Below, in pieces: positions 1 through 11,130 of a stretch of 64,000 nucleotides of DNA; the first letter of the stretch is position 1; each line of letters opens with the position of its first letter. This DNA is from Pegea sp. RAD2-039 (taxonomy: Eukaryota; Chordata; Thaliacea; Salpida; Salpidae). The stretch covers positions 248,001 through 312,000 of the forward strand of contig JAQGEQ010000357.1 of assembly GCA_034620365.1 (NCBI GenBank), written 5' to 3'. Position numbers and translations under genes: made by a program. The notes under the pieces are model-generated. The model was not told where the DNA came from. It saw only the letters and a list, made by a program, of their open reading frames with translations, and searched no databases.

Positions 1-1427
1 TACTTATAGTCAAAGAAGATCTTTGCTCTTTAGCCTCTAACATTATATAGCATTTGTATTATAGTATATATTATCATATAATATAAAGGATTAACAGCCA
101 TTAGACTCAATTACTAATCCACCTTATCAAATAGATCATCAAATTTACTGTTGAAGCAAAATTTTCAAGTGTGTTGGTAAGTCATAAAAGATTTCAGAAT
201 TTAATTTCACCGATTTTGAATTTGTTAAAATAATAGAAACCTAAGGATTTTTCTTAAAGCTCAACAACCGCTGAGATAGAAAAGATTCAAGGCTTCTTTA
301 AGGTTATCAAAAGCTCTTCGAAGTAAAATTTACATAAACTAAGATTTAGGTGAGACCTTGGTTATTAGACCGTACTTATCTTAGTCAACTTAAACTGGTC
401 GATTACACTCAAGTAAAAAACTTAACTACACTTTTTTGGAACTATTCACTTTCGGAACGAGGTTCTGAAAGAGAATTCTTGGAATGTAAATAGTTTAAGC
501 TTTTCCAAATCACTTAAAGAACTTTCATTAAGCCCATCGCTTAAATATTACAAAGCTAATTTATCAAAGTGAAAATAAAGAAGAGAACGACCTTATATGA
601 CTTGGAAGCAATTGAAACAAACATTTGCAAGTAATAAGAAATGGTTCTTTTCTACACCAGTTACAACCAACAAAGTGAAGTTATAAGTTTCAAACTATTT
701 ATTTGGCACAATTTCATCTACCCTTTAAATTCTAACTATTTCTTAGCTTTCTTGTGATTAACTAGCTTCTACTAAAAATCCCTACATTGCCAAATGGACA
801 AACTTCTCGATTACAACATTTATTTATTTTTATTAAAGTTATTTTTTGGAAAAGCGAACAGAGAAATGTAGAAGGTAAAGGACAGACTAGGTTGCATTCT
901 TTACTTGGGTGTAATAAATGCAATTACTGGATGACAACGGAACCCTGATTTTTCTTGCGCTTTCTTCTTTTATTCACAGCGTCGACTTTGCTTGATGAAA
1001 GAATGTTCAAGCTCTGTTGATAGTTCTTTCTCACAATCTAAAACTAATTGATACAAATCAGAATGGATTAAACTTTCTGGAGAAGTGACAGATTGAACGA
1101 CGTGGGTGTGGAGGATGCTTCAGGAGTAGCTTTGACGGAAACAGTTAAGAAGTCGAAAAAGGCGACTGTATAAGACCCAAGATTCAGATACGTATAAAAT
1201 GTTTATTTATTTTTAAACTAAAAATTATAAAAAATATATAAAAGTTGTTTAAACTCAGTTTTATTTCAACCATAAAAACTGAATTTTCAAATCTTTTTCC
1301 AAAAACATATTTCAGTTTTATTTGTTGTATTTTATTTTAAACGCTTTTTATATATTTAAAAAAAAAGTTCACAAATGGCTTAAAAAATTTTCAACAAATA
1401 CAAAATTATAAAAAAACATTAGTTAGA
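1..1427. other. AT-rich flank with one coding-like island
   Basis: Mostly AT-rich sequence with no recognisable gene. Positions about 970-1170 are richer in GC. On the minus strand, 1119-970 is open for 49 codons and ends in TAA, with a codon mix that looks coding (Ser/Glu/Leu-rich). A second minus-strand frame overlaps its upstream part. No family is recognisable, and there is too little room before MCMBP for a whole upstream gene. It may be a terminal exon fragment, a pseudogene remnant or chance. The rest of the interval shows nothing. Confidence 0.3.
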
Positions 1428-2966
1428 TCAACATCCGACTAATCTCATTTTTCTGCACTCTTCCATCTCTAATATCTTCTTCCATAAATTGATGGAGTCC
1501 TTTTCAGTTTGGCTCATAAAGTTTAAAGCCTTCCACATTTTTATATTAGCGCTATGATAATTATCAGTATTGCCATAAACGGTTTGAATAACTTGTTGGT
1601 GGAAGAAAAATTTAAAGTTTTTTACAGCTGTTATAAAAGCACGAAGTAAAGGAATGTTTTTCACAGCAGTAATAGATCTATAATAACTTGAGAAGTTAGT
1701 AGGTATTGGTTTTTGTGGAACAAATGGAATCTGAAAGCAATTGGCTAATTGTGAGGGCGTGTTTGATATAATCAGCACCGAACATTGGCGTGTCCCTGTA
1801 TTGTACATTTGTTGAGACATTATAAAATCACTCAGATAGCAGAATCCTTTTAAAGTTGCACCTTTTAAAATTCCTTTTCTTGCTTCCATATCATCAATAA
1901 ATAAAAGACAATTTTGTCCAACGTTGAAATCATGCAGATGTAATTGCCCATCACTATCATATGTTGCTTGTGTATTTCCTAATCGTTTCAAACCTTCATG
2001 TGATGACTCAATTCTTTTCACTAAAGTTAATATAAATTTGAGAGATTTTAACAAGAATCTAGAATATTCTTTTGAAGATATTCCAGAGATGTTAAAGCAG
2101 AAAGTCTCTTCACCGTCTCCTACTTTATCAAGAAGAAAACAGAGTAGATAATCTGCTAATAATTGATCACCCAGTGTTACAGAGTTAAGAAAATCCTTTA
2201 AAACATTCAGTATTTTGGAAGAGAGCAAACTTTCTGCTGTCTTGACACTTAAAGATTTGCAAGTAGGTAGGTATGGGTTGATATGCTGCAACTTGATAAC
2301 TGTTATACAATGCAAAGTGACTGTTTTAAAAGTTGAGCTTTCTTTACCATCAGTTGTCACATCATCAATTTCAACAATACCAAAGAAATCATATGATAAA
2401 TCAAGTTTAATTTTCCTGTTATCTTCATCATCATATACTTTCAATAAGCAGCAATTTATTCTTTTCTTACATTGACATAAATCTGGACTTTTTACATTTA
2501 CTGGTTCACTATATCTTGAGCAGTCACATGGATAGGTAACAGCTTTAACCCATTTTGTTTGACTAACAATTGATTCACATCTATACATGCATCTTAATGA
2601 CGTTTTATCTGAGTCAAAACTATCATTTAAGCAATCATCAGCTGGTAAGTTTGCTGATTGCTGAAATAAAAAAGGACATTTTGCAACATTTTCACCAGCA
2701 TCAACAGTTGACTCTTCAGTTGGCATCTTGCTAGTAGGCATACCTCTAAAGCACATTATAGTGTTTGGAGTTATAGTCTCAAAACTCACACTATTAATAT
2801 ACTGTACAGATGGAATAGATTCTTCTGTTAGAAGACTTTTTAACCCTTTTAAGCATACTGAAGTACAATCAGTTTTATAACCAGATGTATTATCATGAGC
2901 TTTATAAATAGATTCAACAAATTGTTTAGGATTAGAAAGCCAATCCCCAAAATAACTCATATACAT
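1428..2966 (-). CDS. MCMBP: MCM-binding protein (MCMBP/ETG1)
   Basis: Nuclear protein that binds MCM2-7 helicase subunits and helps assemble or unload the complex during DNA replication. The 512-residue frame matches the family from end to end: an N-terminal GDWLSNP block (animal homologues have GEDWLSHP), the central KLQHINPYLP block, then LGDQLLADYLLCFLL and FCFNISG in the C-terminal AAA-like region. I chose the ATG at 2966 because it places the GDWLS block near the N-terminus. The frame stays open 13 codons further upstream but without an ATG. The family is usually 580-640 residues, so this copy is short, mainly in the central acidic linker. The coding region has no intron and no TGACGTCA, unlike most neighbours. 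Family assignment is firm. Whether the lack of introns reflects intron loss or retroposition is open. Confidence 0.93.
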   Translation of the reverse strand: MYMSYFGDWLSNPKQFVESIYKAHDNTSGYKTDCTSVCLKGLKSLLTEESIPSVQYINSVSFETITPNTIMCFRGMPTSKMPTEESTVDAGENVAKCPFLFQQSANLPADDCLNDSFDSDKTSLRCMYRCESIVSQTKWVKAVTYPCDCSRYSEPVNVKSPDLCQCKKRINCCLLKVYDDEDNRKIKLDLSYDFFGIVEIDDVTTDGKESSTFKTVTLHCITVIKLQHINPYLPTCKSLSVKTAESLLSSKILNVLKDFLNSVTLGDQLLADYLLCFLLDKVGDGEETFCFNISGISSKEYSRFLLKSLKFILTLVKRIESSHEGLKRLGNTQATYDSDGQLHLHDFNVGQNCLLFIDDMEARKGILKGATLKGFCYLSDFIMSQQMYNTGTRQCSVLIISNTPSQLANCFQIPFVPQKPIPTNFSSYYRSITAVKNIPLLRAFITAVKNFKFFFHQQVIQTVYGNTDNYHSANIKMWKALNFMSQTEKDSINLWKKILEMEECRKMRLVGC

Positions 2967-4293
2967 TGTAAAAAATATATTTAGTTTTGGAATAAAGCCA
3001 AACAAATCTGAAAAATTAAAAATGAATGTTACAAAAGTTATCTTTAATTACAAGGAATCTTTAGTTTATAGAAACAAATATATATTAAATCAAAAATACA
3101 TAAGAAAGAAAACGAAATGATAAACATTTAGCAAAATAATTATATAACAACTTGAATAAAACAAACAAAGTATATTTATTTTACATATGGTTACAAATTA
3201 CACAACTTTTATATAAAACACAGAACAATATAACTGCAGAAGAATTAGAAAAAAGTTAAACATAAAAGGGTATAAGTAAGCATATATTCTAGAAATTATA
3301 ACACAAACATAAAAAATTATTTATTAAACATCATTCTGAAACATGATTAGTTTTCTATATAAACTTATAACACTCAAAAGTAACACAAAAATTAGCTTAA
3401 AATTCTGTCTTAAACACCTTTTTAAATTATAAGAATATTTTCATGAAGACAAACTATATAGGTAAAAGAAAAAATATACTTAAAATATATAAAAGTTGCA
3501 AATGTAATCAAATAACTTATGAAATTAGACAGATTAATAATAATAGAAAAATGTTTTATAAGCATTGTCTATTAAAATACTTTTATAAATTTTTAAGCTG
3601 ATAAAATAAATTCTACTTAAAAGTAAATCCCTTAAATAAAATTCTTCTATAAAAAAAAATAGTATTTTTTAAAGAAATCTTGAAAACCTAAAATAATTAA
3701 TTTAAATTATTAAGAATATTTAATAATTATTTGCTAAACTCAGTAATAATCGAAAATATTTTACAGATAGTAATTAAAGAAAAGCCTGCAACTTATGACT
3801 ACTAAGTATAAATGAAAGATTTAAATTGCACACATTGAATAATTGTAATGAATAGTGAGAAACTAAAATAAAAAAGCCCATAATGTCTCACATAAAAACA
3901 TTAAAATATGTTCATAAGCAAAAGTAACATACTGCTTAACACCTATAAATTAGTTAATCACTAGTGATTACTTATTACATGATTCATAGTTGACCGTTTA
4001 TAATGATAATAACACTTTGTAAGAACTTTATTCAATTATAAACTAATAATAACTAATAATTAAGCTTCAGCGGTTCAACATTACGTAAGCTAACCATTAC
4101 CCAATCTTCTGTGTACAAAGTTTTATAAGAATTCTAACTTGCAAAGCGAATCTAGTAAATTTCGTCCCTGAGGTGTTCTTCCACTGGTGTCTATAGTAAT
4201 ATCTTTTCCCCATCTTAGCCCCCCAGACTGTTCCATTATTCTTTTTTTACCATGCTTCAGCCGAGAATGACAATGCGTAATATATTAACATAC

Positions 4294-4525
4294 AAATGCC
4301 AGGGCAGAAACTATAGATATCCAGCTGTTGCCCATGCAGCAGGAATTCGCTTTTCACGCCAACAAGTTTATGCAGAGGAACAGATGGACTAATGCAGCTG
4401 CGTCCAGCTGGCGTCACAAGAGCTGCCAGAACGACACTGAGTACAGTGAAAAACTGCTACGGCGCTCGAGCTACAGCCTTAAGTTCAGAATTTTGCGTCT
4501 CCTAGAAGTGTTATCAGTAATCAGA
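4294..4525 (+). repeat. degenerate dispersed repeat, copy 1
   Basis: This block is clearly homologous to the reverse complement of 55519-55670. Both contain TGCCAGGGCAGAA near one end, GAGCTGCCAGAACG in the middle and TTTTGCGTCTCCTAGAAG near the other. Copy 1 carries about 80 extra bases after GTTGCCCAT. The open frame across it (4328-4630) is not conserved as protein between the copies. Copy 2 lies beside a reverse-transcriptase-like remnant, so this is probably a piece of an inactive retroelement or of a short element that it mobilised. Confidence 0.7.
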
Positions 4526-4569
4526 CTCACATGGCCCATCTACTTGGTTTTTTCTGCGGATTTTTCTTG

Positions 4570-4645
4570 TCGTAAATGTGTATCCAGCTGGGCTCAAACC
4601 CGAAACGTCCCAATTGGTAAGCGGATGTAGTACATCATACAGATG
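4570..4645 (-). repeat. possible tRNA-derived SINE tail
   Basis: Read on the minus strand, the block contains CCGCTTACCAATTGGGA followed by CGGGTTTGAGCCC. This resembles the anticodon arm and T arm (B box) of tRNA-derived SINEs. No intact cloverleaf or A box can be folded by eye, so it is not a functional tRNA gene. It directly follows dispersed repeat copy 1 and may belong to the same composite element. Confidence 0.35.
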
Positions 4646-5686
4646 AACAAGTTTTATTATACCTGCTAACTAATAATCGGCATTTTTCATATTTTCTGTA
4701 TTATGTATATCAAAACAATTTTATAGCAACTTTAATTAGAACTCTAATTGCGCTACGCTCCAATAGTTATTAGTTTTTTTAATTGTTTGAATAGTTAGTT
4801 TAAGTTATACAAACAAAACAACTTCAATAACACACTGAATTCATTTTTCATATATTAATGTTGAAATAGCTGGATATTTCACAATTCATGAAATATACGC
4901 TGAGTTACAGCTGTACCGAAAAATTTATAGTTTAAAGTCATTTGTATATAAGTTTATTTAGTTTTTTACATTACTGTGTGTTATCAGCAACATTTTTTTC
5001 TATTAAAACATTACTTACATTGAAGGTTCTATAGAGCTTACTTACAACTTAAGAATTAACTTAAATCGTTTGTGCCTTGTTAATAAACCCTTAATAACTT
5101 CTTTATAAAATATAGTAAGCAAAAAAACTACATTTAACTCAATTGTAATAAACAGCACTTTATAGTTTTAAAACTTATGTTTATTTATTTGATCTTTATT
5201 AAGTAGTTAAATAGAATGTAAATTGAGATATATTTGGATTTCATCAAGCTGTAATTTTGTGTGAAAGTTGTTACTTAATTTTTAGATAAATTTCTTTTTA
5301 CAATTCATTAAACTTAAACATTTTTTAGATTTTTACCATAATATCACATTAGGGGTTTTTTGTATACACTATAAATGTGTGAGTTAACTTAAAACATATT
5401 TTTAATTAGATTACTTTTAATTTAATTGATGCTAATATTTAAGCTTTATATAATTAAATTTGGCATATATTAAAAAAGGTTTAAGAAGTATTTTTTTATC
5501 ATTGTACAAATTTATTTTTTAACTATATATCCTAAATCACAAGTTTCGATTTAATGTAACTTTATGTCATAAAATAAATGAAAAGATTCAAGCTTTGTAT
5601 ATTTGAATTCCAGTAGCTAACATCAAAATCTGTTTTATTTTTTAGTTTCTCTAAACTTAGAAATAATTTTTTTTAATATTTTGAAT

Positions 5687-7276
5687 ATGAAGCGCTCTTT
5701 GATAAGTTCTTGCTTAATAAAGTCAAACATAGAATGGAAAGTTTTGTCTATGTCAGTAGAATATAAAATATTACAAAGTTTGACTTGTGGACAAGCATTT
5801 CGGTAACTTTTTTGCTGTTTTAACAATTTAATTTTAAGATTATTTGTTTAAAAATTTTAATTTGTTATGATTAGATAAGTTTTATTTTAACTTCTGCTTT
5901 TATATTATTATTTGGAGACTTTTCCAAAGTCTTTTATAAATAGTATCTGCATTATTAAATTGATTAATTTAACTTTAGATTGTTTAATTTGTACAATACA
6001 AATGCTCGTAAATATCTAAATTAATTAATTTTTTTGTAAATTTGTAAATAAATCCACCTTCAGATGGAGAATATTTGAAGATACTTTTTTAGGAGTCTTC
6101 CGTAACAGATTGTGGCAAATAAAGACATCGGGAAATAATTTATTCTACAAAGTACTTGCTTGTCCTCATTGGAAAAGCTCTGTAGCAAGTAAACTTTATA
6201 ATTTCAATAAAGTCTTTGAATTGATTAAATTTTCCAGAAATTCAGAAAATGGAAAACCGGGCTCAAAATAGAAACTGTGGATGTGAAGAAGATGAGAAGA
6301 AGTTGATTGGAGACTACTTTAGAGTCTCTTTTGATGTTAAAAGACTACAGAAGATCTGGATATCAGGGGACCCGTAAGTTGAACACTTTCTTCGAAGCAA
6401 AACAAATTTGAGTTTGATTAAAAGGAAGATTGAAGAAGCTGTGAAGAGTGTGGGTCTTATCTCTCTACTTGATCAGGAACCATTTGAAAATCTCATCACT
6501 TTTGTTTGTACTCAAAACAACAACGTCAGCAGGATCACAAAAATGATTGAAATGATTTGTAGTGAATTCGGAGAAGAAGTAACTCATCTATGAAGATCTT
6601 TACCAATCCTCATCCTTTATTAGCTATTCCAGTTCACTTCGAACGGTCATGACGTCACGTTTCACGACTTTCCTACTCTCAAACGACTTTGTGAAGATGA
6701 CGTCACTGACAAGCTACGTAAACTCGGCTTCGGTTACCGCGCACCTTACATTTGTGAATGCGCCAAAATGGTATTAAAAGTGGTTTTAAAGGATGTTTAA
6801 AAAGTTGGGATCACTTTTAGATCAGCAGCAATGGAGGAGCTGAATGGTTGGAGTCACTTCGTCAGAAGGATTACGAAATCGCTTTTATGGAGCTGCAGAA
6901 TCTTCCTGGAGTCGGAAGAAAGGTTTTCTAATCAGAATTACCTGCCACTAGGGTTTTATTCTCGAGTTTTATTAACAGGTTGCTGATTGTATCTGTTTGA
7001 TGTCTTTGAATAAACTAGAAGCAGTTCCTATTGATACTCACATTAAAAAACTTGCTGTTAGTAAATATGGCTTTACTGTCAAAAATAAATCTCTCACTAA
7101 AAAGACATACAATGAAATAGGTGAGTAGATGAAGATTTAAAGATCGTTTGAGATCAAATCATTTCTTTTTAGGTGATTTTTTTCGTAGTATTTGGGGGAC
7201 AAGCGCTGGATGGGCTCAAGCGATCGTATTTTCGCTGGCTCTTAAACCAAATCTTTCACTTTATCAGTTAAAGTGA
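5687..7276 (+). CDS. OGG1: 8-oxoguanine DNA glycosylase
   Basis: Bifunctional glycosylase/AP lyase that removes 8-oxoG opposite C in base-excision repair, in nucleus and mitochondria. Exons: 5687-5802, 6064-6188, 6238-6373, 6425-6578, 6633-6770, 6821-6922, 6979-7120, 7173-7276. All phases agree and give 338 residues (human 345). Visible family marks are GQAFRW near residue 40, the CTQNNN loop (Asn157-159), the helix-hairpin-helix LPGVGRK with catalytic Lys257, and PIDTH with Asp276, each offset by eight from human OGG1. The C-terminal GDFFRSIWG..AGWAQA block is also present. Exon 4 could begin at 6398, 6413 or 6425, all in frame. I chose 6425 because it aligns without a gap and gives a 51-bp intron like the others. 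Two TGACGTCA octamers lie in exon 5 and are read as Asp-Val-Thr at positions where the human protein has DVT or similar. Confidence 0.95.
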
Positions 7277-8596
7277 AAAATGTAATTCATCTACCTCATC
7301 AAAAATCTTTAATAATTTGAATTTACTGGTTTTGTAATGGACTTGATTTCGTAAACTGTTTTTTTTTATTCATTTTTCATTAGTTTTTAATTAGAAATAT
7401 TTTTTCAATTCTTTTTATGTTTTGTGATCAGCTTAACTTGTTTTCTTAGTTAACAATTTCGTTTTTATACAATTTTTTAGAATTGAAATATTTGTATATT
7501 TTCGAACAGAGTTTTGATTAAAGGATTTTTTCAAAAGCTTAAGAAGATATATTGAATATCTAAATGATAATAATTCAAGCTACTTAAAATATTAACTCTT
7601 TAAATAAAACAAATTATAAAGATGATAACTTTTTTCAGTTTTTAAGTAAATTTCTCAATTTATTTCGCTTTCAAACTATTTGATTATTAGTAGAGGATTT
7701 TATTTCAGTAATTTATTTTAATTTTTTTCCTGTATCTCATATTTTTCCAAAGTTAATTGTAAAAATGTATGAACATTAACTTTATTTCTTCTAGATTATT
7801 TTCGTATAAATTATAATAGTAAAGAAAACTACAATAAACAATTTTATGAAAATATTTAAAATTAAATTCTCTTTTTTACATTGCTTGCAAAAATAACTTA
7901 AGCTTTTAGAGTTCAAAATTTCTTAATAAAAATTTAGAAAAAATTTTCTTGATGAAATGTTGAAAAACAGTTTTTAAACCAATATAAGTTAAAGCTTAAA
8001 TAGTTTTTTACAAAACAGTTTTTCTAAAATTAGTTTAATTTTTATTTACTTCAGTTATATTGATTTTATTTAAGACTAAAGCAAGTTCGATAATTTTTTT
8101 TATTAAATTAGTCTAAGGTTTCTATTTGGAAAGTATTAAAATAGCAAAATGAAAGTATTATATAAAAGTATAATTATTTTGTTTACAAAGTAGATAAACA
8201 AATATTTTTAGTTTAGTTTTTTTAAGTTTTATGAATAATGTTTATGAATATAAAAGTTAAGCAAAAAATGTGTTTACTAAATGTGTCCCAGTATTCTAAT
8301 ATAAAAGAATTTAGTTTGTTGAAGTTAGGGATCAGATATAAATGAATAGGAATGTAATTTATTGTTTCTATCATCAATGTTTTAATTTATTTCTACCAAT
8401 TGTATGTTTGTTTTTTATGTTTCTTTCGGTTATCTATTAAGTAAAATCTGATTTTTAGTTTTAGAAGTTATAAACAAATAGAATGATAAAAAATTTGTAA
8501 ACAAGTTATTTTTATATTGTTATTATACTATATGTAGACATATTTTATTTGTAAGAGCATTCGACTTAGTTAATTAATTTAAAAAGACGCGAGAAG
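7277..8596. other. AT-rich spacer between OGG1 and the protease gene
   Basis: Very AT-rich and without coding signal or repeats. It should hold the 3' UTR of OGG1 and the promoter of the next gene on the same strand, but no specific element stands out. Confidence 0.6.
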
Positions 8597-11016
8597 ATGG
8601 AAGAAATGTCACTAGAAGAACACTTGAGTATTGATTTAAACAGTGATGAAGAAGATGACAATAATTTAAAGTATGAAAATAAGGTACTACTGATATCAAT
8701 ATAAAAACAGACCTGTTAGATTTTGCGTAAAAACTAAATTCGTTTTTATGAAGATTGAAGAAATTCTTAATATTAACAAGAATGAAACGATAATCTCGCA
8801 GTTGGTTCTGGATTCTAAAAGCTTTAATGTCCGTCATTCTTCAATACTAAGTCTAAAACCGTATAGCTGGTTGGAATATCCGGTAAAGTCCAGAATGTAA
8901 TATTACAATTAATAATCAGACTTAGTAGGTGATCGAATATTACTTGAATGCTTGCATTTTAAAAAACAAATTAAGTAAATCATTACTATACATCAGTGGA
9001 GTCACTATCGACGCAATCATGAATGATAATAAAACTTTGCTGAAATATTATTCCTTAGATGAGGTAATATAAAGAGCTTACACCAACTATTTCATCAATA
9101 AATGTCTCTGTAGATTGATACTGATAACTATCAAGGAGCTATTAGCTTTCATAACATGAGTAGTAGACACTGGCAGCTAATTGTAAGTTAGAAAGATTGT
9201 TAGAAGTTTCATTTATAAATTCTAATTTACTATTTTGTTAGTTTATAAATGGTTTGTCTGGAACAATCTATTTCATTGACTCAGTTGAATCTACTAATGA
9301 AAAATGTGAAGCCATAAAACTTGAAAAGCAGCTGAGGTGAGTATAAGAGATATTTAAACTGGTTAAGGACTTTTCTTGACTTAGACGATACTTTAAATTG
9401 AGACATTTAAAATTAAACAACTCTCAGAAGTGGGTTGAGACCAACTGGAAAGTGAATATTATCCCACATGACTTCCAAACAGATAGAAACAGTTGTGGCG
9501 TCTATGTAGCTAAGGTAACATCTTCATCTCATAATTCCCAAAATTTATTAAGTTTGTGTCCTAAAGTTTGCCGAGCAGCTCATACAAATGTTTCCACAAC
9601 TTCCTGATCGTCTTCAGCTGCTAGGAGATGAGAAGTCGATAGAAGAAGTAAGATTACAAATGGCTGAAAACATTTATACATCAGGAGGTTATTATATCTG
9701 ATCTTTATTAACTGTTTTTAAAATTAGATGATTTTCAGAACCAAAAGATTCTTTTTGTGGAATCTGCGGTGATGTTTGTCAAGAAAACTCTTTGGTGAGA
9801 ATTAGAAGTTTTTATTTTGTTTGAATTTCGCGAGGCTTGATTTTAAACTTCTGTGAAATCTTATATTTTTATTTAGCCATTTAAGCTTTATTTTATGATG
9901 CTAGAATCAGACTCAACTACTCAACCATTTCTTACTTGTCGAGGAGTTTTAGAAGTCAAGGTGCTAGATCGTCTCAAGAAGCCTTATCTGACATCATTCT
10001 CGCTAAAATAGGGTTTAAAGGGTCGATAAAGATTAAATTTCGTTTCACTCACAAACGCATTTTAATTGGCTCTTAAAGACAAGGCAGTAAATGGAACAAA
10101 GTTTTCCTACCATCGCATGCGCTTTTATTATAGTGGAGAACAGCGTGGGCTGCACTATTTCCACTCCTTAGATCAACCGAGAGCTAATTACTTGACTCTT
10201 GCCTAGTTGGTGATACACTGTTACTCAGGTTTTATTGTTGTGAGAATTTTCTCGCCATTTTAAGTTTTCTGTTTGGGTAAACCCCCATATCTTTGCTTCT
10301 CTCGAGTATTTACTCATAGTTGGGGAAGGTACTTTCTGCGCTCGATAAGTGATGTTATACAACGCGGTATGTCGTATCCTTGACGATAAGGTCGATTACG
10401 AGTACAAAGCCCAATTAGCAACCAATTGACTTAATTCAGGTCGATTTTGTAGATTGTGTCGATTGTGCATAGTAAATAAAAACTTATCGATCAAAACTTT
10501 AGAAATTTCTACTTGACTTTTATTTTGCTTCTTATTTTAGGAGAAATGTAAATCTTGTGGAACTGGAATTCACCGTGACTGCCTAAAAGCTTATTTTGAA
10601 GGAAATACAAAACAACAAACAACTATTGAAGGCTGCAAACATCTATCTTGCTTACTTTGTATCGAACGAAAGAACGGTAAGTTACTTTCAATGTTTAAAT
10701 TTATGAATGATAATCAAATATATTTTTTTGAAGATAAAAAAGAAAGTGTTAACGAGCAAGGTAGGTTTTTCAAAATGTGTCGTAGATGTTTCTGTATTTG
10801 AAGTCTCATGTCTTCCTAGGAACATCTTTCTTCCTTTGGTTGTTTCTTTATCTACTCGACTCAGTATCGAAAATTGGGCAACCAATCAACTATTTCATAA
10901 AAAACTTTCGAAAAAGTTTTCAAAACTGCCTTGGCTTCTACAAACCAAAGAAGGAAGTAGAAACAAGATATAATTGTTATCATGATCGTGTCTGTATCGA
11001 CATAGCTGGGTACTGA
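8597..11016 (+). CDS. Ulp1/SENP-like C48 cysteine protease with C-terminal PHD-type zinc finger
   Basis: C48 proteases cut SUMO or NEDD8-like proteins from their precursors or conjugates. Exons: 8597-8683, 8754-8882, 8929-9063, 9114-9182, 9242-9336, 9385-9514, 9567-9687, 9739-9794, 10541-10676, 10734-10760, 10820-11016 (393 residues). The active site is complete: His136-Trp137, Asp153 in FIDS, oxyanion Gln203 in HDFQTD, and Cys209 in SCGVYV. A finger follows with Cys262, 265, 277, 280, His285, Cys288, 311 and 314, which is C4HC3 spacing as in PHD domains. The last two exons are uncertain. Without the final 59-bp intron the frame stops at 10801, but the AATAAA at 11063 favours the longer form. 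Intron 8 (9795-10540) is unusually long. The substrate cannot be told from sequence. Comparable proteases occur both as host genes and in transposons. Confidence 0.8.
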
Positions 11017-11062
11017 CCCTCATTTTGTTTTGCTCTTTTTTTATTTCAATGTATTTACAAAA

Positions 11063-11068
11063 AATAAA
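11063..11068 (+). terminator. poly(A) signal of the protease gene
   Basis: AATAAA 47 bases after the proposed stop at 11016 and just before the convergent end of RIPOR. Its position supports an 11-exon model ending at 11016. Confidence 0.5.
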
Positions 11069-11130
11069 AATCAATTCGATAAAAAAGATCTTTTTGTGAT
11101 GTAATTATCAACTGTCATGGATAGATGACG

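Larger units (their letters stand above)
2967..5686. other. AT-rich intergenic region between MCMBP and OGG1
   Basis: The two genes diverge here, so promoters of both should lie in this interval, but none can be pointed to. The only structured part is the dispersed repeat at about 4294-4640, listed separately. The rest is low-complexity AT-rich sequence without coding signal. Confidence 0.6.

Noticed and set aside
4328-4630. 100-codon plus-strand ORF
   Set aside because: It runs through a degenerate dispersed repeat and its protein is not kept in the other copy.
6374-6397. A 24-bp intron in OGG1
   Set aside because: In phase, but a 51-bp intron ending at 6424 is also in phase and aligns without a gap to human OGG1.
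10761-10973. Alternative last exon frame of the protease ending at 10973
   Set aside because: It needs a 25-bp intron; a 59-bp intron into the frame ending at 11016 fits the local intron size.
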